NCBI GenBank assembly: GCA_023414985.1 | Contig: JAEZLY010000315.1 | Coordinates: forward strand, 1 to 7,828 | Direction of reading: 5' to 3' | Origin: Bacillota bacterium | Lineage (GTDB): Bacteria; Bacillota; Clostridia; Lachnospirales; Lachnospiraceae | DNA length: 7,828 nucleotides | Part shown: in pieces, positions 1-6,075 of the stretch | Position numbering within the stretch: position 1 is the first letter of the stretch | Layout of the letters: each line of letters begins with the position of its first letter | The notes under the pieces: generated by a model | Database searches by the model: none | What the model was told of the DNA's origin: nothing | What the model saw: the letters and a program-made list of their open reading frames with translations, nothing else | Program-made: the position numbers and the translations under genes

Positions 1-1969
1 CAACAATACTGATCTCTGCGGAAGCAGCCGGTACGAAGCTTCCGATCTGCGCCATCAGTACGATTAATGCAGTCTGACGCATATAGGTGGATTTTCCGGC
101 CATATTCGGACCGGTGATAATGGAAACACGATTCTTTATATTATCCAGTAAGGTATCATTTGCAACAAACATATCGTGAGAAATCATACGTTCTACCACG
201 GGATGTCTGCCGTTCTTGATATGTATGGAACCGCTGGTATTCATCTCGGGTCGGGTATAGTTATTCTGCTCAGCAACCAGTGCTAAGGAGGCATAGACAT
301 CAATCTTTGCGATTGCCTTGGCTGTCTGCTGAATTCGCTTAACCTCCAGAGCGATCTGATCACGTACTTCACAGAACAGATCATATTCCAGAGAAAAGAG
401 CTTGTCCTCTGCTCCCAGAATGATATCCTCCAGGTCTTTTAATTCAGGAGTAGTATAACGCTCCGCATTGGCCAGGGTCTGCTTCCTGATCCAGGTTGGA
501 GGTACGAGATTTGCATAAGAGTTGGTAACTTCTAAATAGTATCCGAAGACGCGGTTATAACGGATCCGGAGGTTTTTAATACCGGTTGCCTCCCGTTCCT
601 TTGTCTCCAAATCCATGAGCCAGTCCTTGCCCTCAGTCTTTGCTTTTCGAAGGCGGTCGACTTCCTCATTGTAACCTTCCTTGATGATACCGCCCTCCTT
701 GAGATTGATCGGAGGTTCTTCGGCAATCGACGTCTGTATCAGTTGAAAGATATCCTCCAGAGAATCCAGCTCCTGATATACCTCTTTTAAGAGCTCGCAA
801 TCAAAGCTCTGCATCAGAAATTTGATATGAGGAAGCATGGACAGGGAGGAGCTGAAGGCAATCAGATCCCTTGGGTTGGCACTTTTATAACTGATCTTAC
901 TCATCAATCGTTCCAGATCATAAATGGGATTTAAGTATTCCCGGATCTCTTCTCTGGAGATCATATTCTCTTTTAACTGGGTAACAGCTTCCAGTCTCTG
1001 ATTGATCATGTCAAAATCAATCAAGGGCTGTTCCATGTAACTGCGAAGCAATCTTGCTCCCATTGCTGTCCTGGTTTTATCGAGAACCCATAACAGCGAG
1101 CCTTTTTTGGCTTTCTCCCGGATGGTTTCCGTTAATTCCAGATTACGTACCGTGGAGCTGTCCAGCAGCATGTATTTCTCATAAGTATAAGGGGATAGCT
1201 TAATGATATGAGAAAGTGAGCTTTTCTGCGTCTCCCGCAAAAACTGCATGATGCAGCCTGCCGCAATCACACCGATGGTATAATCCTTCAAGCCCAGACC
1301 ATCCAGGGTCGCAACATTAAAATGCTCCTTTAAAGCCCGTACACATAATTCATCGTCAAAATACCAGGGCTCCAGGGGAGACAAGGTCACATTAATATAA
1401 TTCTTCAGTGCTTCAATATTGACACCGGAAACAAAAAAAGTATCGTTACAGATAATTTCTGAAGGAGACCATTTGTAGATCTCATCCATCAGCTTACGTT
1501 CACTGTCAACCTCAGTGACATAATAATCTCCCGTTGTCACATCGACAATGGAGATACCATAAGCATTCGTTGTATGTATTACAGCCATCAGATAATTATT
1601 CTTTGTCTCATCCAATACCTGCGTATTAAGATTCGTACCCGGAGTAACGATGCGGATCACTTCTCTTTTCACCAGACCCTTAGCCTGCTTCGGATCCTCG
1701 ACCTGCTCACAGATGGCAACCCGGTAGCCACGGCTGACCAGCTTGCTGAGATACCCTTCCACTGCATGGTAAGGAACTCCACACATGGGAGCACGTTCCT
1801 CCTGACCGATGCTCTTACCGGTTAATGCGATCTCCAATTCTCTGGAACAGACATGAGCATCCTCAAAAAACATTTCATAAAAATCGCCAAGTCGGTAGAA
1901 TAAAATACAGTCCTTATATTGTTCCTTGATCTCCATATATTGCTGCATCAAAGGAGTTAACTGAGTCAT
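1..1969 (-). CDS. mutS: DNA mismatch repair protein MutS, C-terminal end cut off by the window edge
   Basis: MutS dimers recognise mismatches and small loops in newly replicated DNA and recruit MutL using ATP binding and hydrolysis. The frame is open from the ATG at 1969 to the left edge, giving 656 residues of a family usually about 850-900 long. The N-terminal mismatch-recognition domain carries GDFYEMFFED, with the conserved Phe30 and Glu32 of the F-x-E motif that stacks on and contacts the mispaired base. The connector, core and clamp regions follow. The Walker A motif GPNMAGKS is at residues 620-627 (Lys626). Walker B, the signature and the helix-turn-helix dimer region would lie outside the window. 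The start is supported by a purine-rich site (AAAGGA, 1980-1985) 10 bases upstream. mutS lies downstream of rnhA but is separated from it by a terminator and has its own promoter, so it is probably transcribed independently. No stop or frameshift was seen. Confidence 0.98.
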   Translation of the reverse strand, partial: MTQLTPLMQQYMEIKEQYKDCILFYRLGDFYEMFFEDAHVCSRELEIALTGKSIGQEERAPMCGVPYHAVEGYLSKLVSRGYRVAICEQVEDPKQAKGLVKREVIRIVTPGTNLNTQVLDETKNNYLMAVIHTTNAYGISIVDVTTGDYYVTEVDSERKLMDEIYKWSPSEIICNDTFFVSGVNIEALKNYINVTLSPLEPWYFDDELCVRALKEHFNVATLDGLGLKDYTIGVIAAGCIMQFLRETQKSSLSHIIKLSPYTYEKYMLLDSSTVRNLELTETIREKAKKGSLLWVLDKTRTAMGARLLRSYMEQPLIDFDMINQRLEAVTQLKENMISREEIREYLNPIYDLERLMSKISYKSANPRDLIAFSSSLSMLPHIKFLMQSFDCELLKEVYQELDSLEDIFQLIQTSIAEEPPINLKEGGIIKEGYNEEVDRLRKAKTEGKDWLMDLETKEREATGIKNLRIRYNRVFGYYLEVTNSYANLVPPTWIRKQTLANAERYTTPELKDLEDIILGAEDKLFSLEYDLFCEVRDQIALEVKRIQQTAKAIAKIDVYASLALVAEQNNYTRPEMNTSGSIHIKNGRHPVVERMISHDMFVANDTLLDNIKNRVSIITGPNMAGKSTYMRQTALIVLMAQIGSFVPAASAEISIV

Positions 1970-1995
1970 GGTGAACAAATCCTTTCCTTTGTAAT

Positions 1996-2048
1996 AAACA
2001 AAAAACCATTACAATTATATCATAATGATATTCGATTGCAATGGTTTT
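1996..2048 (-). terminator. Intrinsic terminator of rnhA
   Basis: A 13-bp stem (arms 2002-2014 and 2036-2048) reads AAAACCATTGCAA on the minus strand and closes with TTGTAATGGTTTT. The single non-identical pair is a G-U wobble in minus-strand RNA but an A-C mismatch in plus-strand RNA. Six U residues follow (2005-2000), then GUUU. Both facts favour termination of minus-strand transcripts leaving rnhA. The loop is itself nearly palindromic (2017-2023 against 2025-2031), so the whole 47-base segment is close to a continuous inverted repeat. The mutS promoter lies inside it. Confidence 0.85.
2014..2041 (-). promoter_or_regulatory. Probable mutS promoter embedded in the rnhA terminator hairpin
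   Basis: On the minus strand there is a TTGCAA -35 box (2036-2041), a 16-bp spacer and a perfect TATAAT -10 box (2014-2019). TG sits one base upstream (2021-2022), giving the extended form TGATATAAT. The -35 hexamer is formed by the inner part of one terminator arm and the -10 lies at the loop-arm border. Initiation about 7 bases downstream (near 2007) would give a leader of about 38 bases to the mutS ATG, carrying only part of the second arm. The new transcript would therefore not form the terminator itself. This is the only good promoter seen between rnhA and mutS. Confidence 0.7.
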
Positions 2049-2072
2049 GGCGTTTTAAGTTTGTACGTCAAT

Positions 2073-2552
2073 CTATAAAACATCAGGCTGATCCTCAGCC
2101 AGGTTCTCTCCGTCTGCGGCTGTTGTAGCAAGGATATCGCAACGTTCGTTCATCGGGTGTCCATTATGCCCTTTCACCCATTCGAAGGTAACCTGATGAG
2201 GCTCCATGGCCTTCAAAAGACGTTTCCATAGATCAATATTTTTTACCGGTTCATTCTTACCCCTTGTCCAACCCTTCTTGATCCACCCCTCCAGCCAGTG
2301 TTCATTAAAGGCCTTGACGAGATATTGTGAATCGGAATATATTACGACATGACAGGGCTTAGTCAGAGCCTCCAGCCCGACGATTGCAGCCATGAGCTCC
2401 ATTCGGTTATTCGTCGTCTTCTTAAAGCCGGCGCTGTATTCTCTTTCATGAACGGTACCCTTCCCATCCACATAGACCACAATAGCACCATAGCCACCCG
2501 GCCCCTCCGGATTCCCCCTCGCTGAACCATCCGTATAAATCGTCACATTCAT
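2073..2552 (-). CDS. rnhA: Ribonuclease HI
   Basis: RNase HI cleaves the RNA strand of RNA-DNA hybrids, removing primers and R-loops in the cytoplasm. The 159-residue product has the standard length for the family. The catalytic set is complete: Asp8 in IYTDGS, Glu52 in NNRMEL, Asp74 in YSDSQY, His129 in VKGHNGH and Asp139 in NERCD, matching E. coli D10, E48, D70, H124 and D134. The basic handle region (KKGWTRGK, about residues 92-99) typical of E. coli-like enzymes is present, and there is no extra N-terminal hybrid-binding domain. I place the start at 2552 (MNVTIYTDGS) because GGAG lies 7 bases upstream and the conserved fold begins there. An in-frame ATG at 2588 would add 12 residues that do not belong to the family. 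The gene ends with TAG and is followed by its own terminator; mutS is next. Confidence 0.97.
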   Translation of the reverse strand: MNVTIYTDGSARGNPEGPGGYGAIVVYVDGKGTVHEREYSAGFKKTTNNRMELMAAIVGLEALTKPCHVVIYSDSQYLVKAFNEHWLEGWIKKGWTRGKNEPVKNIDLWKRLLKAMEPHQVTFEWVKGHNGHPMNERCDILATTAADGENLAEDQPDVL

Positions 2553-2655
2553 AGTTAATCTCCAATCGAAAAAGTAGGCTAACCCCAAATAAAAAGAATA
2601 TAAATCGGTAAATCAATAAACAAGCTGAAAATAATATAGATACCATAAGTGATCC

Positions 2656-2702
2656 ACAAAAGATATCACAAAAGATATCACTAAAGATATTATAAAAGTA
2701 TC
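2656..2702. repeat. Short tandem repeat of 12-bp period
   Basis: Units start at 2656, 2668, 2680 and 2692. The first two are identical (ACAAAAGATATC), the third is ACTAAAGATATT and the fourth is a shortened ATAAAAGTATC. Degraded copies can be seen on either side (about 2644-2655 and 2703-2712). Most units contain GATATC or a close variant. The array lies in the likely rnhA leader or promoter region. Confidence 0.75.
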
Positions 2703-2716
2703 ATAAATGATGTTTA
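2689..2716 (-). promoter_or_regulatory. Possible rnhA promoter
   Basis: The minus strand carries TATAAT (2689-2694) with TAAACA (2711-2716, four of six matches to TTGACA) 16 bases upstream. Transcription from here would give an rnhA leader of about 130 bases that contains several of the 12-bp tandem units. Weaker TATATT/TATTAT candidates lie nearer the gene (about 2590-2640), so the choice is uncertain. Confidence 0.35.
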
Positions 2717-2740
2717 CTATATTTTCTTCTATAGTTGTCA

Positions 2741-2971
2741 GGTGCGATGGCAGTGATAATCTATTTATCAGACTTTATAACTTTTCTTGGGAATACTTGC
2801 TTGCGTATCAGAGTGACTATTCCGGAAATCGTCCAAGGATGGACGATTTAGGAGTGTGCGACAGGGATGTCGCTACACTCCGACGGAATGCTTTACGCGC
2901 TGATACGTAAGCTTAGTATTCCCTAAAAGTTATATTTGGAAAGAGAAATAGATTATCACTACCATTGTACC
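2741..2971. repeat. Imperfect inverted-repeat element of about 231 bp with a hairpin inserted in one arm (MITE-like or structured RNA)
   Basis: The arms match in nested blocks. ATGGCAGTGATAATCTATTT (2747-2766) pairs with 2946-2965 at 19 of 20. TATAACTTTT (2776-2785) pairs with 2925-2934 at 10 of 10. GGGAATACT...GTATCAG (2789-2811) pairs with 2900-2923. ATTCCG (2819-2824) pairs with CGGAAT (2884-2889). AAATCGTCC (2826-2834) pairs with GGACGATTT (2841-2849) around a 6-base loop. The right arm also contains a separate 31-base hairpin (2851-2881) with stems GGAGTGT/ACACTCC and GCGACA/TGTCGC around a GGGA loop. There is no transposase gene and I found no clear target-site duplication. The small open frame across it (2707-2910) is a by-product of the repeat. 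It could be a non-autonomous mobile element or a structured RNA; sequence alone does not decide. Confidence 0.75.
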
Positions 2972-2990
2972 GTCCCTAGCATAAGAAATA

Positions 2991-4667
2991 TCACTGTGAA
3001 ACCTTATTCCACTCTCCGGTGGTCAGAAAATTCTGTGCTGCCATCTCTGCTCCTTCTATGATTTCGGTCGGATAACCAAGCATATCCAACAGCTTAATAG
3101 CATTTTTAGATACTGCCTTGCCCTGATATAACAGATAATCGAAAATAATCTGATGTTCCTCGATCCGCTCCTGAAAATGATAGTTGGAAAAAGCCACATC
3201 GAGAATATGCGTCAGCTCGATATCATGTGTAGCTGCAAACACCATGGTGTTCTTGGAAGCCAGAGAGGACAGGATTCTGGAGGAGGCGGCGATACGCTCA
3301 AGCGTATTCGTCCCTCGCAGTACCTCATCAATAAAACAAAGAGTAGGTATGTCATCATTCACGCTGTCTAAAATCCTCTTTAGGGACTTGATTTCAACGA
3401 TATAATAGCTTTCGCTGCTGAAGATATTATCCCTGAGCGCCATGGAGGAATAGATCTGAAAGAAACTTCCCCGGTAGCTTTTCGCAGTGGCGGTATGAAT
3501 GGTCTGACATAAGATTGCATTGACCGCCAAGGTTTTGATAAAGGTTGATTTACCCGAGGCATTGGAGCCGGTGATCAATACCGATTGTTCCTCAGTAATG
3601 GAATTGGGTACAGGCTCCTCCAAAAGCGGATGATATAGCTCCGTGGCCGCCAGCATAGGCTTTCCTGATCTCGTAAGCTCAGGCTCACAATAATAATAGA
3701 TCAGGTTACGGAAGGATGCGGCCGCCAGCATACTATCCAGATAGCCGACAGTTTCATAAATCCGGTTCAGCTCAGCCCGATTCTTTTTAAAGAAATCAAG
3801 CATGGAATTGAATTTAATCAGATCCAAATGAAATAGCATACGGATATAATCCAGAATGATTTCCAGAAGATCGCCGCTTCCACTCTTAGGTGTCAGAAGA
3901 AATCCTCCTCTTTGTATCTTGCCGAAGTGTCTGATATCCTCTTTTAACCGGTCTGTATATGCCTTGATTTCAGGCAGATCCATACGAACAAAGACTCTTG
4001 TACTGTCCAGCAAACGAAAGATATAGGAAAAGACCAAAAGGTAATTTTCAATTTTGCCTTTACAGGAATAATAATGAAAGGTATTGATGATAAAAAAGGC
4101 CAGAGTCAGAAATCCGCCTAACCCCGGATACACAAAAACCAATCCGATAGAAATCAGTAGTCCCAGATCCAGAAGATAGTGAATGAAATTGCTTTCCGTC
4201 TTCTGTGCTGCCAAACGGTTGATATATTCGTATACCGAGATAAGCTTTATCTTACCGACTTTAAAAAGTCCGGTCTGCAGCTTTAGCCTGTCCTCTTCGT
4301 TCTCGTTCAGATACCTCATCAAGCGGCTGCGTTCCGCTAATTCCGCTTCGTCAAAGCAGGGTTTACGAAGCAGTGCATAAAGATACTCCTCTCCGATGGA
4401 GGACTGGGTATTATTCATCTCCATGAAGATTTCATCCATATCAAGATCATTCCAGGTGATATCATCTACATCCAGCCGGTCATCCTTGATGGACTGATAA
4501 TAGGTCTTGATGGAGTTCATCTTTTCAGAGGTGTATTCTTCTTTCGGCGTATCTCCCCATTCTCTTTTTAGCCGATCCTTCAGCTGCTTTCTGTTCTTTA
4601 TTTCAGTAAGCCTGCTCCATAGAACGATAGCAAGCACAATTCCGATAATAATTATAAAATACTGCAT
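2991..4667 (-). CDS. MutS-family ATPase with N-terminal and central membrane segments, function unknown
   Basis: This 558-residue protein has a MutS-type ATPase domain in its last 200 or so residues. Walker A is GSNASGKS (367-374, Lys373), Walker B is CFIDE (Asp447, Glu448) followed by LRGTN, and FAATHD (His481) is the switch histidine. Residues 85-145 resemble the MutS core domain (GEEYLYALLRKP and following helices). The mismatch-binding domain with the F-x-E motif is absent, so classical mismatch recognition is unlikely. Hydrophobic segments at about 3-17 and 162-198 predict anchoring in the membrane through one N-terminal helix and a helical hairpin, with the ATPase in the cytoplasm. I chose the ATG at 4667 because GGGAG lies 8 bases upstream; an ATG five codons earlier (4682) has no such site. 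The gene has its own consensus promoter and sits between the NlpC/P60 gene and rnhA. It is not MutS2, as no Smr domain or MutS2 length is present. Its substrate is unknown. Confidence 0.92.
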   Translation of the reverse strand: MQYFIIIIGIVLAIVLWSRLTEIKNRKQLKDRLKREWGDTPKEEYTSEKMNSIKTYYQSIKDDRLDVDDITWNDLDMDEIFMEMNNTQSSIGEEYLYALLRKPCFDEAELAERSRLMRYLNENEEDRLKLQTGLFKVGKIKLISVYEYINRLAAQKTESNFIHYLLDLGLLISIGLVFVYPGLGGFLTLAFFIINTFHYYSCKGKIENYLLVFSYIFRLLDSTRVFVRMDLPEIKAYTDRLKEDIRHFGKIQRGGFLLTPKSGSGDLLEIILDYIRMLFHLDLIKFNSMLDFFKKNRAELNRIYETVGYLDSMLAAASFRNLIYYYCEPELTRSGKPMLAATELYHPLLEEPVPNSITEEQSVLITGSNASGKSTFIKTLAVNAILCQTIHTATAKSYRGSFFQIYSSMALRDNIFSSESYYIVEIKSLKRILDSVNDDIPTLCFIDEVLRGTNTLERIAASSRILSSLASKNTMVFAATHDIELTHILDVAFSNYHFQERIEEHQIIFDYLLYQGKAVSKNAIKLLDMLGYPTEIIEGAEMAAQNFLTTGEWNKVSQ

Positions 4668-4716
4668 TTGCAATTCTCCCATCCGGTCCGATAATTTATG
4701 TTTTTACATTATGGCT

Positions 4717-4745
4717 ATTATATCGTTCACGGCAAAAGCTGTCAA
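4717..4745 (-). promoter_or_regulatory. Consensus housekeeping promoter of the MutS-like gene
   Basis: The minus strand has a perfect TTGACA (4740-4745), a 17-bp spacer and a perfect TATAAT (4717-4722). Initiation near 4710 gives a leader of about 43 bases to the chosen ATG at 4667. It lies just downstream of the terminator of the preceding gene, so the MutS-like gene is an independent unit, probably expressed constitutively under the main sigma factor. Confidence 0.88.
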
Positions 4746-4789
4746 TTCTTACCGGATTAATTTTCAATTAGAATAGAATACAGTAGCCA

Positions 4790-4822
4790 TAAGAAAAATG
4801 GTTGGACATAAGTCCAACCATT
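4790..4822 (-). terminator. Intrinsic terminator of the NlpC/P60 gene
   Basis: There is a perfect 11-bp stem (AATGGTTGGAC at 4797-4807 with its complement at 4812-4822) and a 4-base loop. On the minus strand it is followed by TTTTTCTTAT. It lies about 62 bases past the stop codon of the NlpC/P60 gene and upstream of the next promoter. Confidence 0.92.
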
Positions 4823-4865
4823 GATTTGACAAAAGTATCGTTTTAACGACAAAACCAGTTAATAT

Positions 4866-4882
4866 ATTACAAAATCATTACA
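4866..4882 (-). promoter_or_regulatory. WalR-box-like direct repeat just after the NlpC/P60 stop codon
   Basis: The minus strand reads TGTAAT, five bases, TGTAAT, a full match to the WalR (YycF) operator consensus TGTWAH-N5-TGTWAH. It begins 2 bases past the stop codon and lies about 120 bases upstream of the MutS-like promoter. The position is unusual for an operator, so it may be chance in AT-rich DNA. Confidence 0.3.
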
Positions 4883-4884
4883 AC

Positions 4885-5952
4885 CTATTCGCTAATATAT
4901 CTTGCGCATTTTACAGGTGTTCTGTAGTACATATTGCTTATCTTAATACCATCTCTTCTGTTGCTGGCATGGATAACCTGACCATTACCGATATACATAG
5001 CAACATGATTGATATAAGAGGAACTGCCATAGAATACCAAATCACCGGGTCTAATGCTGGAAGCTGAAATTGTAGTACCGCCTCTTGCCTGACTTCTGGA
5101 GTCACGAGGAATATACATGCCCATTTTTCTATAAAGTGCCTGAACATAACCGGAACAATCAACGCCTACACCAAGTGTGGTTCCTCCCCATACATATCTG
5201 TCGCCTAAATAATCCTTAGCAAGATTAATTAAATTAACACGTATAGAGGATACTCCGGTGCCATACTGCAATTCTTCTACGGATACTGCTTTGGATAATT
5301 CAAAGGATAAATTAACATATTCCTTTGCAACATAAGCTACTGTACCATCTGCGGAATCTTCAGAGTCAAGACTTACCTTTACCCATTTTCCATGCTCTTC
5401 ATCATCAGTAAATACCTTAGAATCAAGTACAATCAGCTCTTCACCCTTAGCAACCTGATCAATCAGCTCTGCGTCTGTGGAAGGATTTGATCTGACATTC
5501 AGACCGCTGGTATTGGCAGTAGCCACATAACTGCCGACCTTCTTTGCAAGCTGGGTTGCATCGGAACCGGTAATCAGAAATTCGCTTTTTACATAACCGG
5601 TTACTTTACCGGATTTTATCTTAGTCCAGCCATTTTTGTTTTCCTCAAGGATCTCACAGCCGCCGTTCTTCGGAAGCTTACCCAAAAGCTTCTGATCTTC
5701 GCCTGGGCCGGAACGGACCATTAAGTTCGTATCTACGTTGGCGATACCGATATTGGTAAAACCGGGGATAGGTATCTCATAAGTTGATAAACTGGATATA
5801 GTTGATCCATCACTATTCGTGCTGGTAGAGATTTTATCGAAAGTAAAACCAGCAACAGCTTCCTCGTAAGCCATCGCTGTCTTTGGAGTGGCTGTGAGTA
5901 TTAATGTTCCCGTTACACATACCAAGGAAAATCTAAGGAGCTTCCTATTCAT
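4885..5952 (-). CDS. Secreted SH3-domain NlpC/P60 (C40) peptidoglycan hydrolase
   Basis: Enzymes of this family are usually gamma-D-glutamyl-diamino acid endopeptidases that cut peptidoglycan stem peptides outside the cell. The 355-residue precursor has a signal peptide (basic MNRK, a hydrophobic core to about 20, likely cleavage after Ala-Met-Ala28). A linker of about 40 residues follows, then two bacterial SH3 domains: about 72-127 (LMVRSGPG...GWTKIKSG...GYV) and about 143-214 (LNVRSNPS...GKWVKVS...AYVAKEYV), which bind wall peptides. The C-terminal NlpC/P60 domain (about 237-355) has the catalytic Cys266 in DCSGYV, His316 in INHVAMYIG and a third polar residue, His328, in VIHASN, so it should be active. 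The start is set by GGAGG (5960-5964) 7 bases upstream. The gene has its own consensus promoter and terminator. It follows spoIVA, but a role in sporulation is not shown; growth-phase wall turnover is equally possible. Confidence 0.95.
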   Translation of the reverse strand: MNRKLLRFSLVCVTGTLILTATPKTAMAYEEAVAGFTFDKISTSTNSDGSTISSLSTYEIPIPGFTNIGIANVDTNLMVRSGPGEDQKLLGKLPKNGGCEILEENKNGWTKIKSGKVTGYVKSEFLITGSDATQLAKKVGSYVATANTSGLNVRSNPSTDAELIDQVAKGEELIVLDSKVFTDDEEHGKWVKVSLDSEDSADGTVAYVAKEYVNLSFELSKAVSVEELQYGTGVSSIRVNLINLAKDYLGDRYVWGGTTLGVGVDCSGYVQALYRKMGMYIPRDSRSQARGGTTISASSIRPGDLVFYGSSSYINHVAMYIGNGQVIHASNRRDGIKISNMYYRTPVKCARYISE

Positions 5953-6008
5953 TACATTTCCTCCATATTTTCTTGTTCTATTCGGCGAATTATTAAGTCG
6001 TCACATCT

Positions 6009-6050
6009 TGTAAACAGTATGTAATCCAAATTGTTAACTTAATTATTACA
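6009..6050. promoter_or_regulatory. Cluster of WalR-box-like half-sites in the NlpC/P60 leader
   Basis: The plus strand reads TGTAAA (6009-6014), CAGTA, TGTAAT (6020-6025), a full match to the WalR (YycF) consensus TGTWAH-N5-TGTWAH. A third half-site, TGTTAA (6032-6037), follows after six bases. On the minus strand TGTAAT (6045-6050), five bases, AGTTAA (6034-6039) matches at 11 of 12 positions. The cluster lies about 20-60 bases downstream of the predicted start of transcription. WalR controls wall-hydrolase genes in many Bacillota, which fits the product. The downstream and mostly opposite-strand placement would suit repression more than activation. Binding is inferred. Confidence 0.45.
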
Positions 6051-6075
6051 CAAATATTAAATATGTTACGTGTGT

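Larger units (their letters stand above)
2553..2990. other. 438-base non-coding gap between the MutS-like gene and rnhA
   Basis: No credible gene was found here. From the MutS-like side the gap holds a roughly 231-bp imperfect inverted repeat (2741-2971), a possible rnhA promoter (2689-2716), a 12-bp-period tandem repeat (about 2644-2712) and an AT-rich leader running to the rnhA ribosome binding site. No simple U-tract terminator follows the MutS-like gene on the minus strand. The inverted repeat is the only structure available to stop or attenuate its transcript. Confidence 0.8.

Noticed and set aside
1574..1825. Plus-strand open frame opposite mutS
   Set aside because: It lies antisense within the conserved N-terminal part of mutS and has no support of its own.
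2553..2588. Upstream in-frame ATG that would extend RNase HI by 12 residues
   Set aside because: The GGAG site lies directly before the internal ATG at 2552, and the RNase HI fold begins there.
2446..2646. Minus-strand open frame of 66 codons with a hydrophobic N-terminus, overlapping the start of rnhA
   Set aside because: It overlaps about 100 bases of rnhA in another frame, has no ribosome binding site before its ATG, and its hydrophobic start comes from T-rich leader sequence.
2656..2702. Possible CRISPR array or plasmid-type iterons
   Set aside because: Units are only 12 bp and contiguous with no spacers, and there is no Cas or replication-initiator gene, so neither reading is supported.
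2707..2910. Plus-strand open frame of 67 codons over the inverted repeat
   Set aside because: It simply reads through the repeat arms and the central hairpin. There is no Shine-Dalgarno sequence and no protein-like pattern.
4668..4682. Upstream in-frame ATG that would extend the MutS-like protein by 5 residues
   Set aside because: No good ribosome binding site precedes it; the GGGAG that serves the ATG at 4667 overlaps this short extension.
4826..4862. Small palindrome TCGTTTTAACGA between the NlpC/P60 stop codon and its terminator
   Set aside because: The stem is only 5 bp around two bases, it has no U tract, and the strong terminator lies just beyond it.
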